Positions 16,068 to 23,539 of a DNA stretch of 41,788 bases are shown piece by piece. The stretch comes from Acidimicrobiia bacterium (lineage in GTDB: Bacteria; Actinomycetota; Acidimicrobiia; IMCC26256; JAENVU01). The stretch lies in NCBI GenBank assembly GCA_025361725.1, contig JANYJV010000005.1:1-41788 (forward strand), in the 5' to 3' direction. Under the pieces are notes generated by a model that saw only the letters and a list, made by a program, of their open reading frames with translations, did not search any database and was not told the DNA's origin. How positions within the stretch are numbered: the first letter of the stretch is position 1; each line of letters begins with the position of its first letter. A program made the position numbers and the translations under genes.

Positions 16068-16898
16068 TCAACTCGGACGGACGATCTCAGCCAAGAGGTC
16101 CATGGAGCGGAGCCAGGCGTCGAGGTCCTTCTGCCAGGGTGCCGCCACCATGTGCTGGATGCCGGCGGCTTCGAACGCCGCGTTCTCCTCGCCGACGAGA
16201 CCGGGATCCATCCCCTGCGGATCCCACCCGGTCCGGGCCGAGATGGTGAACGAGGGCTCCGGCCGATCTCGCCGGAGACGCGCCACGATCGGGACCACCT
16301 CCGGCGGCTTGAGGCCCACGATGTGGAAACCGTCGCCCTTGGCCACCGCGCGTCGGAACGACGCCTCGACTCCACCGCCGATCCAGATCGGGATCTCACT
16401 GGCCGGCTTAGGGAGAAAGCGGATCGCCTCGAGGTGGTGCCCGGCACCGTCGAACGTCACCGGGTCGTCCCTCCATACGACGCGGAACAGATCGAGGATC
16501 TCGTCCATGCGCCGGCCCCTGGTCTCGAACGACTGACCGAGCGCGTCGTACTCGCGCTTGCTCCACCCGACCCCGGCCCCGACGATCAGACGCCCGCCGC
16601 TCATCGCGTCGACGCTCGCCAGGTGGTTCGCCAGCCATACCGGGTTGTGTTGTGGCACGACGAGCACGCTGGTACCCAGGCGAACCTCGGTCGTGACCGC
16701 GGCCGCCCAACTCAGTGTGGCGAACGGGTCGAGCAGGAACGGTGATGGATAGGTCTGCTCGGCCGGATGCACGATGTGATCACTCACCCACACATCGCGG
16801 AACCCGAGGTCCTCCGCGTGCCGGGCCGCGCGAGCCACTGCGTCGCCGCTGGCCACTCGTCCGTACTGGGGAAGGTGGATGCCGTAGGTCATCGCCAT
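16068..16898 (-). CDS. LLM class F420-dependent oxidoreductase
   Basis: A protein of 276 residues with a luciferase-like monooxygenase (TIM-barrel) fold. Seen: YGIHLPQYGR, ARHAEDLGFRDVWVSDHI, TTEVRLGTSVLVVPQHNPV, LIVGAGVGWSKREYDALGQ and IWIGGGVEASFRRA, matching the F420-dependent TIGR03619-type subgroup. It should use coenzyme F420 (or flavin) to oxidise or reduce a small molecule; the substrate is unknown. It stands alone between the kinase and the strong hairpin at 16945-16982. Confidence 0.88.
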   Translation of the reverse strand: MAMTYGIHLPQYGRVASGDAVARAARHAEDLGFRDVWVSDHIVHPAEQTYPSPFLLDPFATLSWAAAVTTEVRLGTSVLVVPQHNPVWLANHLASVDAMSGGRLIVGAGVGWSKREYDALGQSFETRGRRMDEILDLFRVVWRDDPVTFDGAGHHLEAIRFLPKPASEIPIWIGGGVEASFRRAVAKGDGFHIVGLKPPEVVPIVARLRRDRPEPSFTISARTGWDPQGMDPGLVGEENAAFEAAGIQHMVAAPWQKDLDAWLRSMDLLAEIVRPS

Positions 16899-16944
16899 GG
16901 CGCGATCCTGCCAGGCGTCCGATCACGGCGATGGCGTCAACGTG

Positions 16945-16982
16945 ATCGGGGCGTCCACTTCATGAGAAGTGGACGCCCCGAT
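16945..16982. terminator. Perfect 17-bp hairpin after nrdJ
   Basis: ATCGGGGCGTCCACTTC (16945-16961), loop ATGA, then its exact complement (16966-16982). It lies 67 bases past the nrdJ stop, before the LLM gene. There is no U-run on either strand, so it is a GC-rich, probably bidirectional or processing-type terminator. Confidence 0.8.
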
Positions 16983-17048
16983 TCGAATGCTCTGCGCACC
17001 TCGGTACGGCTCGGTGGCGATCAAACGCGATGCGCCTTGAGCTAGGAG

Positions 17049-19892
17049 TTACGAGCAGCCGCTCGTGGCACCGCAGCTCGGGCAGGCGTGACACGAACCG
17101 GCCCGCTGCATGATGTCGCCGCAGACGTAACAGAGCACGTGCTCCCGCTCGCGGATCACGGGTGCCGCGGCGGCCGGAGGTGCCGGTGGAGCCGCAGCCT
17201 TGGGAGCTTCCGCTGCGGGGGCCGCGGGTGCACGGTCCTCGGGCGGGAGCATGTCGAGCCCGGCTTCGGTCGCTTGCGCGTCGATCGCCTCTTCCACCCC
17301 CGGCAGCGTCGGCTGGAGCCGCTCGCTGATGGTGAGGATGCCCAACTCGCGTCGCTTCGCCTCGGGGAGGTACTCGACCGCGAGCCGGCGGAAGATGTAG
17401 TCCACGAGGCTGGTGGCGAACCGGATGTCCGGGTCGTCGGTCATACCCGCAGGCTCGAAGCGCATGTTGGTGTACATGTCGCAGAACGCCTCGAGCGGCA
17501 CGCCGTACTGCAAACCGTGGCTCACTGAGATCGCGAACGCATCCATGATCCCCGAGAGCGTGGAGCCCTGCTTCGACACGTTGAGCCACAGCTCACCCGG
17601 CCGGCCGTCCTCGAACTCGCCGACGGTCACGTACCCGTGGCAATCCGCAACCCGGAACGAGAACGTCTTCGACGACCGCACCCGCGGCAGCTTCTGACGG
17701 ACCGGCTCCTGCACGATCACGTGCTCGACCACCCGCTCGACGATGCGTTCGGGTGTGGACTCGATGATGGTGCCACCCTCGAGCGCCACCGGTTCGGCCG
17801 TGCCGTCCTTCTTCTGGGTCGACAGCGGCTGACCCACCTTGCAGTTGTCGCGGTACAGCGCGACCGCTTTGAGGCCGAGCTTCCACGCCTCGATGTGAAG
17901 TGCTTCGACCTCTTCGACCGTCGCCTCTTCGGGCATGTTCACGGTCTTGCTGATGGCGCCCGAGATGAACGGCTGCACCGCACCCATCATGGTGACGTGA
18001 CCCATGTGGTGGATGAAGTTGTCACCCATGGAGCAGGCGAACACCGGCAGATGCTCGGGATTGAAGTTCGGCGCGCCCATGATCGTCTTGTGCTCGTCGA
18101 TGTGGCTGATGATGCCGTCGACTTGGCCTTCGGAGTATCCGAGCTGACGCAGCGCACGCGGAATCGTCTGGTTGACGATGAACATCGTGCCGCCGCCGAC
18201 GAGCTTCTTCGCCTTCGTGAGTGCGAGGTCCGGCTCGATGCCGGTGGTGTCACAGTCCATCATCAGACCGATGGTCCCCGTCGGCGCGAGCACGGTGGCC
18301 TGGGAGTTGCGCACGCCGTACTGCTCACCGAGCTCGACGGCTTCGTCCCAGCTCTGCTGCGCAGCGGAGAGCAGCTCCGGCGGGACCAGCTCCTCGTCGA
18401 TCTTCGCGGTCTCGGCCCGGTGCATACGCAACACGTTCAGCATCGCGTCTTCGTTCTCGGCATATCCCGCGAACGGTCCCATGCGACCAGCGGTACGCGC
18501 GCTGGTGGCGTACGCGTGACCGGTCATGAGCGCGGTGAGCGCGGCGGCCCAGGCGCGACCGGCCGGCGAGTCGTAGGGAATCCCTTGAGCCATCAGCAAC
18601 GCACCGAGGTTGGCGTAGCCGAGGCCGAGCTGGCGGAACTTGCGGCTGTTATCCCCGATCGATTGCGTGGGGTAGTCGGCGTTGCCAACGAGGATCTCCT
18701 GCGCGGTGAACATCACCTCCGCGGTGTGCTTGTACGCCTCGACGTCGAACGCTTCGTTCTCGCCGATGTACTTGAGCAGGTTGATGCTGGCGAGGTTGCA
18801 CGCCGAGTTGTCCAGGTGCATGTATTCGCTGCACGGGTTGCTGGCGTTGATGCGGCCGCTGTTCGGCGCGGTGTGCCATGTGTTGATCGTGGTGTCGAAC
18901 TGCATGCCGGGGTCTGCGCACGCCCACGAAGCCTCGGAGATCTGACGCATCAGGTCACGGGCCCGGAGCGTGCGGATCGGGTCACCGGTGGTGACCGACT
19001 TCAGGTCCCAGTCCTTGTCGTCCACGACCGCGCGCATGAAGTCGTCCGTGACCCGCACCGAGTTGTTGGCGTTCTGGTACTGGATCGAGTGGCTGTCTTT
19101 GCCGTCGAGGTCCATGTCGAACCCCGCCGCCGCGAGCGCGTGGGCCTTGCGCTCTTCATGGGTCTTGCACCAGATGAACTCTTCGATGTCCGGGTGATCC
19201 GCGTTGAGGATGACCATCTTCGCGGCGCGTCGGGTCTTGCCGCCGCTCTTGATCGTGCCGGCCGACGCGTCCGCACCGCGCATGAAGCTGACCGGCCCGC
19301 TCGCGGTCCCGCCACCCTTCAGGCCTTCGGCGCTGGAGCGGATGTTCGAGAGGTTGATGCCCGATCCGGAGCCCCCCTTGAAGATCGTCCCCTCTTCTCG
19401 GTACCAGTTGAGGATGCCGTCCATCGTGTCCTGGACCGCGAGGATGAAGCAGGCGCTCGCTTGCTGGGGCACGTCCTTGACGCCGATGTTGAACCAGACC
19501 GGTGAGTTGAACGCGGCGCGCTGGGTGACGAGGATGAACTTCAGTTCGTCCCGGAACGACGAAGCTTCTTCGTCATCGGTGAAGTAGCCGTCACGCACGC
19601 CCCAGTCGGTGATCGTGTCCGCCACGCGGTCGATGACCTGGCGCAGCGACGACTCGCGCTCGGCGGTTCCGAGGCTGCCTCGGAAGTACTTCTGGGCGAC
19701 GATGTTGGTGGCGTTCAGCGACCACGACGTGGGGAACTCGACCTCGGGCTGGAAGAACGCGTCCGTGCCGTCCTTGTAGTTCGTGATGCGGGCCTCGCGC
19801 CGCTCCCACGTCAACCCGTCATACGGGTGCTCCCCGTCTCGCGTGAAGTACCGACGGATTCCGATTCCAAGCTGTTCCGGCGCCATCGCCAT
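17049..19892 (-). CDS. nrdJ: Class II (adenosylcobalamin-dependent) ribonucleotide reductase
   Basis: A 947-residue reductase making deoxyribonucleotides with vitamin B12, independent of oxygen. Seen: VWFNIGVKDVPQQASACFIL, the substrate-binding NPCSEYMHLDNSACNLASI with active-site Cys, GLGYANLGALLMAQ, APTGTIGLMMDCDTTGIEPD, and a C-terminal zinc-ribbon-like end with CYVCGD, SCHACPSCGAT and a final GCS that could hand electrons to the active site. The start is ATG 19892 (MAMAPEQLG) with AAAGGGGA about 10 bases upstream. The frame opens 44 codons earlier, but that part overlaps the promoter region. A candidate NrdR site lies 146 bases upstream, and nrdR is the next gene. Confidence 0.97.
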   Translation of the reverse strand: MAMAPEQLGIGIRRYFTRDGEHPYDGLTWERREARITNYKDGTDAFFQPEVEFPTSWSLNATNIVAQKYFRGSLGTAERESSLRQVIDRVADTITDWGVRDGYFTDDEEASSFRDELKFILVTQRAAFNSPVWFNIGVKDVPQQASACFILAVQDTMDGILNWYREEGTIFKGGSGSGINLSNIRSSAEGLKGGGTASGPVSFMRGADASAGTIKSGGKTRRAAKMVILNADHPDIEEFIWCKTHEERKAHALAAAGFDMDLDGKDSHSIQYQNANNSVRVTDDFMRAVVDDKDWDLKSVTTGDPIRTLRARDLMRQISEASWACADPGMQFDTTINTWHTAPNSGRINASNPCSEYMHLDNSACNLASINLLKYIGENEAFDVEAYKHTAEVMFTAQEILVGNADYPTQSIGDNSRKFRQLGLGYANLGALLMAQGIPYDSPAGRAWAAALTALMTGHAYATSARTAGRMGPFAGYAENEDAMLNVLRMHRAETAKIDEELVPPELLSAAQQSWDEAVELGEQYGVRNSQATVLAPTGTIGLMMDCDTTGIEPDLALTKAKKLVGGGTMFIVNQTIPRALRQLGYSEGQVDGIISHIDEHKTIMGAPNFNPEHLPVFACSMGDNFIHHMGHVTMMGAVQPFISGAISKTVNMPEEATVEEVEALHIEAWKLGLKAVALYRDNCKVGQPLSTQKKDGTAEPVALEGGTIIESTPERIVERVVEHVIVQEPVRQKLPRVRSSKTFSFRVADCHGYVTVGEFEDGRPGELWLNVSKQGSTLSGIMDAFAISVSHGLQYGVPLEAFCDMYTNMRFEPAGMTDDPDIRFATSLVDYIFRRLAVEYLPEAKRRELGILTISERLQPTLPGVEEAIDAQATEAGLDMLPPEDRAPAAPAAEAPKAAAPPAPPAAAAPVIREREHVLCYVCGDIMQRAGSCHACPSCGATSGCS

Positions 19893-20037
19893 GAAGCTGT
19901 TCCCCTTTGTGTTCAAGCGTGCGGGCCGCCCGTTTGAAGGCCCGTCGTGCATTCCGCCCGTGCTCTGAACGTCAGTTCGAAGTCGGTCTGACGCAGAAAT
20001 GACGTGTGATTGTGGTGTTGCCACTCTTCACGGTTAC

Positions 20038-20057
20038 AACCACAACATGTTGTGGTT
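20038..20057. promoter_or_regulatory. Perfect 20-bp palindrome, candidate NrdR box
   Basis: AACCACAACATGTTGTGGTT is fully self-complementary and lies in the nrdR-nrdJ gap, upstream of nrdJ. The core resembles the ACACNANATNTNGTGT pattern of NrdR boxes. A related half-site, ATTGTGGTG, recurs at about 20009-20017, as expected if two boxes are bound together. Confidence 0.65.
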
Positions 20058-20177
20058 GCTTCCCCATCTACCGCGACATGGAGGATGAATTACAACACTG
20101 GAGTTCGGCCGTGTCAACGCCAGACCGCCCGGTTCGCGAGATTCGGCGATGACCTGCACAAACGCGAAACGCGCGTG

Positions 20178-20660
20178 TTACGAGGATTCCCGTTCGGGTG
20201 ATTTGGGTGCCGACGACTTCTGGAGTTCGACCACCTCGGCCTCGAAATCCGCCAGATCGTCGAATTGCTTGTAGACCGAGGCGAACCGCAGGTACGAGAC
20301 CGGATCGAGCGGGCGCAGCCGCTCGAGCACGGCAAGCCCAAGGGCATCGCTCGTGACTTCGACCCCCTGACGGGCCGCCCACTCGGCCAACTCGTCCGCC
20401 ATCTCTTCGACGGCGTCCGATGCGACCGCCCTCCCCGCCGTGGCCTGAGCGATCCCGCGAGCGAGCTTGTCCCGGTCGAAGGGCTGCACCACCCCAGTGC
20501 GTTTCCGGACCACCAGCGCAATCGGCTCGAGTCGTTCGTAGGTGGTGTACCGGCGTCCGCAGGCACGGCATTGTCGGCGCCGACGAATCGCGTCGCCGTC
20601 GGTTGCGGTTCGTGAGTCCACGACCTTGTCCGAATGTTCCGAGCAGTAGGGGCAACGCAT
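20178..20660 (-). CDS. nrdR: Transcriptional repressor NrdR
   Basis: A 160-residue repressor of ribonucleotide reductase genes. A zinc ribbon at the N-terminus (MRCPYCSEHSDKVVDSRTA with CRACGRRYTTYER) binds DNA. An ATP-cone (VRKRTGVVQPFDRDKLARGIAQAT, to about residue 135) senses ATP/dATP. ATG 20660 gives the usual MRCPYC start; the longer open frame upstream is a shadow. It sits directly upstream of nrdJ, with a palindromic candidate site in between, so it very likely controls nrdJ. Confidence 0.97.
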   Translation of the reverse strand: MRCPYCSEHSDKVVDSRTATDGDAIRRRRQCRACGRRYTTYERLEPIALVVRKRTGVVQPFDRDKLARGIAQATAGRAVASDAVEEMADELAEWAARQGVEVTSDALGLAVLERLRPLDPVSYLRFASVYKQFDDLADFEAEVVELQKSSAPKSPERESS

Positions 20661-20769
20661 CGCTCGCAACGTAGCCGCACCGACTTCAGATGAAGCCAGC
20701 CTCCGTCCGCTTCCGCTGCTCACGCTCGCCGACCCACTCGCTGGTCGGGGGGCTCCGGTCAGCCCTTCG

Positions 20770-21267
20770 TCACCCCTGCCACCGCAACACCTCTCCGGGC
20801 ATGACGGGTCCGTTCCCGCGAGCGTGCACGAGCGCGTCAACCACGGCACGCGGATCGTCATTCGGCGCCAGGCGCGAGGCCGCGCCCCACAACGAGTCTC
20901 CTGCACGAACCACATAGCGGTGCACGGCCGGCGCATGGGTCGGCAATCCGAGTGACGGTCCACCGAGCGCAGCACCCGCCTGGCCGACGATGACCACCGC
21001 ACCGATCAGGCCGAAGAGCGCGAACAAACGACGGCGACGAAAGGTGGCGGCAGAGGCGTGGCGCGTACTGAGGCGCGGGGTCACAACCCGAGAGACGTCG
21101 GCAGGGGCCTCGGTGACCTCCACCGCCCTGCGCAGCGCCAGCGGCCCACGAATCGGCAACGTCTCTGGCGCGCCTGCGCTTCGTGCACATGCCGGACGCG
21201 CTGCTCGGCATTCACCAATGCGGACTCGTCGCCCGCTTGTTCGTTCGGTGGTCAGGATTGGCGCCAT
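20770..21267 (-). CDS. TM-LysM protein divergent from lexA (YneA-like division inhibitor candidate)
   Basis: A 165-residue protein: a basic cytoplasmic N-terminus, one membrane helix at about 82-103 (LFALFGLIGAVVIVGQAGAA), then a short extracytoplasmic LysM domain (HRYVVRAGDSLWGAASRLAP through PVMPGEVLRWQG). A small protein with one helix plus LysM, divergent from lexA, matches YneA of Bacillus and its counterparts, which halt cell division during the SOS response. GGAGGAA precedes ATG 21267 at good spacing. SOS boxes (21456-21469 and 21487-21500) lie in its promoter region, so LexA control is very likely. The inhibitor role is inferred from layout and context. Confidence 0.85.
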   Translation of the reverse strand: MAPILTTERTSGRRVRIGECRAARPACARSAGAPETLPIRGPLALRRAVEVTEAPADVSRVVTPRLSTRHASAATFRRRRLFALFGLIGAVVIVGQAGAALGGPSLGLPTHAPAVHRYVVRAGDSLWGAASRLAPNDDPRAVVDALVHARGNGPVMPGEVLRWQG

Positions 21268-21455
21268 GGGGTTCCTCCGTGGGGAAGGGTTTCCGGGACG
21301 TTGCCCGGTCTTCGGGATCTCAACGCCGCAGCGCCGGGATCCGGGTGGATCAAATCATGAGGGTGCGACACTCGATGTCGCTCAGTGTTTTCAGTGTCTC
21401 TGCTCGATCAGGTGGATCGACTTCGAGCGGAGTGCGCATCGTCGTTCCAGCGTAT

Positions 21456-21469
21456 CGAACGTCCGTTCG
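21456..21469. promoter_or_regulatory. SOS (LexA) box 1
   Basis: CGAACGTCCGTTCG matches CGAAC-N4-GTTCG exactly. It lies about 190 bases upstream of the LysM gene. On the minus strand TACGCT follows the box directly and could be a -10. Confidence 0.8.
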
Positions 21470-21486
21470 GATTCACCACTAGAACA

Positions 21487-21500
21487 CGAACGGTCGTTCG
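21487..21500. promoter_or_regulatory. SOS (LexA) box 2 within the LysM gene promoter
   Basis: CGAACGGTCGTTCG, a perfect match. On the minus strand it is preceded, one base away, by TTGACA (a perfect -35) and followed by TGT and TCTAGT, a possible -10 at 18-base spacing. LexA bound here would cover the promoter of the LysM gene. Confidence 0.85.
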
Positions 21501-21515
21501 TTGTCAAGCAACTTT

Positions 21516-21529
21516 CGAACGGATGTTTG
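21516..21529. promoter_or_regulatory. SOS (LexA) box 3 at the lexA -35
   Basis: CGAACGGATGTTTG, one mismatch from CGAAC-N4-GTTCG. It overlaps the lexA -35 TTGCCA at 21527-21532. Confidence 0.65.
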
Positions 21530-21562
21530 CCACGAACATGCGCTCGTGTTATGGTGCTTTCA
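21527..21562 (+). promoter_or_regulatory. lexA promoter with SOS box 4 in the spacer
   Basis: TTGCCA (21527-21532), 17 bases, TATGGT (21550-21555). The spacer is filled by CGAACATGCGCTCG (21533-21546), one mismatch from the box. The start site is expected near 21562, which is the A of an ATG. This gives negative autoregulation by LexA and a probably leaderless message. Confidence 0.75.
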
Positions 21563-21660
21563 TGAGTGAAGCGGGACCCGGACACTCCCCAGCCAGCACG
21601 CCAGCGAAACGGGGCCGTCCGGCCCGGTCCGCAGGACCAGGAGGACAAAGTCATGAGTGA
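21562..21660 (+). CDS. Leader ORF upstream of lexA (32 codons)
   Basis: ATG 21562 lies 6 bases after the -10, so the transcript would begin at this codon. The 32-residue product starts MSEAGPGHS and is rich in Pro, Gly, Ala and Arg. Its stop TGA (21658-21660) overlaps the lexA start (21653), which is in another frame. The bases around both ATGs are nearly the same (CATGAGTGAAGC), suggesting a local duplication of the start. It may feed ribosomes to lexA by coupling. That it is translated is inferred, not shown. Confidence 0.45.
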   Translation: MSEAGPGHSPASTPAKRGRPARSAGPGGQSHE

Positions 21661-22288
21661 AGCTGCACCCCTTACCCCCCGCCAGCGCCAGGTCCTCGAG
21701 TTCGTCGACTCCGAGGTCCGCCACAAGGGCTATCCGCCCAGCGTCCGCGAGATCGGCGACCACGTCGGACTCTCGTCGAGTTCCACCGTCCACGCGCACC
21801 TCGCCGCCCTCCAGGACAAGGGGTATCTGCGCCGAGACCCCGCCAAGCCGCGTGCCATCGAAGTGTGCTTCGAGCCAGGCTCGGGCGCCATCGTCGATCG
21901 CCGTCCCGTTGTTCATGTGCCATTGATCGGTGACGTCGCCGCCGGTACGGGCGTCCTTGCCGCCGAGAACATCGAAGAGACGATGCCCTTGCCCGAAGAT
22001 CTCACCGGCGACGGCACACTCTTCATGCTGCGCGTCCGCGGAGACTCGATGATCGAGGCCGGCATCTTCGATCGTGACTACGTCGTGGTCCGCCAGCAAC
22101 ATGGTGCGGACAACGGCGACATCGTGGTGGCCGGCATCCCGGGCGAAGAAGCGACGGTCAAGACCTTCATCAGGAAGAAGGGCTCGATCATCCTCCGACC
22201 CGCGAACCCGGCCCTCGAAGACATGGTGTTCGCGCCCCACGAGATCACGATCTACGGCAAGGTCGTGACCGTGATGCGGCGGCTGTAG
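21653..22288 (+). CDS. lexA: LexA repressor, SOS response
   Basis: A 211-residue repressor. A winged helix-turn-helix fills residues 1-70 (LTPRQRQVLEFVDSEVRHKG, SVREIGDHVGLSSSSTVHAH). The S24-type self-cleavage domain has the Ala97-Gly98 cleavage bond in DVAAGTG, nucleophile Ser132 in RGDSMIEAGI and base Lys170 in ATVKTFIRK. ATG 21653 is preceded by AGGAGG about 8 bases upstream. It represses genes with CGAAC-N4-GTTCG boxes, four of which surround its own promoter and one of which lies before recA in this window. A short leader ORF overlaps its start. Confidence 0.97.
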   Translation: MSEAAPLTPRQRQVLEFVDSEVRHKGYPPSVREIGDHVGLSSSSTVHAHLAALQDKGYLRRDPAKPRAIEVCFEPGSGAIVDRRPVVHVPLIGDVAAGTGVLAAENIEETMPLPEDLTGDGTLFMLRVRGDSMIEAGIFDRDYVVVRQQHGADNGDIVVAGIPGEEATVKTFIRKKGSIILRPANPALEDMVFAPHEITIYGKVVTVMRRL

Positions 22289-22296
22289 CCCAACCG

Positions 22297-22719
22297 ATGC
22301 TCCCGGCCCGCATCTCGCTCGTCACCCTTGGCGTCACGGACCTGGATCGGTCACGTGCCTTCTACGACGCGCTCGGCTTTCCCCGCGTCGGTGAGACCGA
22401 GGGCGTCGCGTTCTACCGCACGGGCGGCGCGATCCTCAGCCTGTTCCCCGTCGAGTCACTCGCCGAGGATGCGCATGTCTCATCCGAGCGGTCGGGATTC
22501 CACGGCGTTTCGGTGGCGATCAACCTCGCGTCCGAGGCGGAGGTGGATGCTGCCTTCGAACACGTCGAGTCCATCGGCGCGATGATCCTCAAGGCGGCCG
22601 AGCACGTGTCCTGGGGTGGGTACAGCGGGTACTTCGCGGATCCGGACGGCCACGCGTGGGAGATCGCGTACAACCCGCACTGGCCCCTCGACGATCAGGG
22701 ACTCCCCCAGCTCGGCTGA
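22297..22719 (+). CDS. VOC family protein
   Basis: A 140-residue glyoxalase/bleomycin-resistance-fold protein, starting 8 bases after lexA and probably in its transcript. Seen: ISLVTLGVTDLDRSRAFYDA, a strand block GVAFYRTGGAILSLFPVESL, GFHGVSVAINLASEAEVDAAF, and the common end GYFADPDGHAWEIAYNPHW with a metal-type Glu. The substrate is unknown. Relatives are often found in this fused-strand form in many actinomycetes, without a proven role. Confidence 0.85.
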   Translation: MLPARISLVTLGVTDLDRSRAFYDALGFPRVGETEGVAFYRTGGAILSLFPVESLAEDAHVSSERSGFHGVSVAINLASEAEVDAAFEHVESIGAMILKAAEHVSWGGYSGYFADPDGHAWEIAYNPHWPLDDQGLPQLG

Positions 22720-22752
22720 CCCAAGCGCCGACCCAAGGCCGTGACGTCGACC

Positions 22753-23424
22753 TCAGCGAGGGGCGACCGAGATCCCACAGAGTGCGGCCGCCGCGCCGAA
22801 CAGCAGTCGTTTGTGTTCGGCGATGACCTGGCGGTTCTTCCCCGCCATCGGCTCAGCAAGGTCCACGGCCACACCGAGCAACCGCTCGTCGTCGCTCGTG
22901 TCCGTGACGATTCCGAGCGCGTGGGCGTCCTCGGCGCAGTAGCGCTGCCCGGTGAGGATCGCATCGTGGGCCGCTTCCATCGGCAGGCGCGCGGTCACCA
23001 CCGCGGTCATCGCCTCGGTCAACGGGAGTCCGAGGTCCACCTCGGGCAGGCACCAATAGCCGCGATCGTTCCGCATCACTCGCGCATCGAAACAGCACGA
23101 CAACATCGCGCCGGCGGCGAAGGTATGGCCGTTGAGCGCGCCCACGATGTAGCCCGGGAACAGCAGGAGTCGGCCGAACAGCTGATGCAACAGATCGATG
23201 GTTGGTCCCGCTTGGTCGGCGTCCACCATGAACCGGTCCAGATCGAGGCCATTCGAGAAGAACTTGCCGGTGCCGATCACCACAACGGCGAGCGCGCCGT
23301 CGATCGTTTCGAGTTGATCGAGCACTGCGTGCCATTCGGTCATCGAGTCGAGATTCATCCGGTTCTCGCCGTCGTCCCATCGCACGATGCGAACGTCGCC
23401 CTGCACCTCGATGTCGATGCTCAT
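22753..23424 (-). CDS. Enoyl-CoA hydratase/isomerase family protein
   Basis: A crotonase-fold protein of 223 residues, short for the family. Seen: VVIGTGKFFSNGLDLDRFM (CoA-binding/oxyanion loop), GHTFAAGAMLSCCFDARVMR (second oxyanion-hole glycine region), and CLPEVDLGLPLTEAM. The last two blocks resemble plant and animal delta3,delta2-enoyl-CoA isomerases (GHAFGGG, EVDIGLPLPEGM) more than classical hydratases, so isomerisation of unsaturated fatty acyl-CoA is the best guess. It lies 115 bases after dapE on the same strand and converges with the VOC gene. Confidence 0.82.
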   Translation of the reverse strand: MSIDIEVQGDVRIVRWDDGENRMNLDSMTEWHAVLDQLETIDGALAVVVIGTGKFFSNGLDLDRFMVDADQAGPTIDLLHQLFGRLLLFPGYIVGALNGHTFAAGAMLSCCFDARVMRNDRGYWCLPEVDLGLPLTEAMTAVVTARLPMEAAHDAILTGQRYCAEDAHALGIVTDTSDDERLLGVAVDLAEPMAGKNRQVIAEHKRLLFGAAAALCGISVAPR

Positions 23425-23436
23425 GTCGAACCTTGT

Positions 23437-23485
23437 CCTCTCGCTCCTCCGCAGCGGGCCGGACGGCCACGCTGCGCACGTTCAT
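23437..23485 (-). repeat. Degenerate copy of the window-end repeat
   Basis: CGGGCCGGACGGCCACGCTGCGCA here resembles bases 20-46 of the window (CGGGCCGGGCCGCTCGGGCCACGCTGCGCC), sharing the exact GGCCACGCTGCGC. It lies in the gap between dapE and the enoyl-CoA isomerase-like gene. Confidence 0.45.
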
Positions 23486-23539
23486 CGACTGCACCGCCTT
23501 CACAGGCTGTGCTCCGCGCTTGCCCCGAAATTGCTTGAT

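Noticed and set aside
17637-19505. 622-codon plus-strand ORF inside nrdJ
   Set aside because: Fully antisense to nrdJ, Arg/Asp/Val-rich with no domain; it is a shadow frame.
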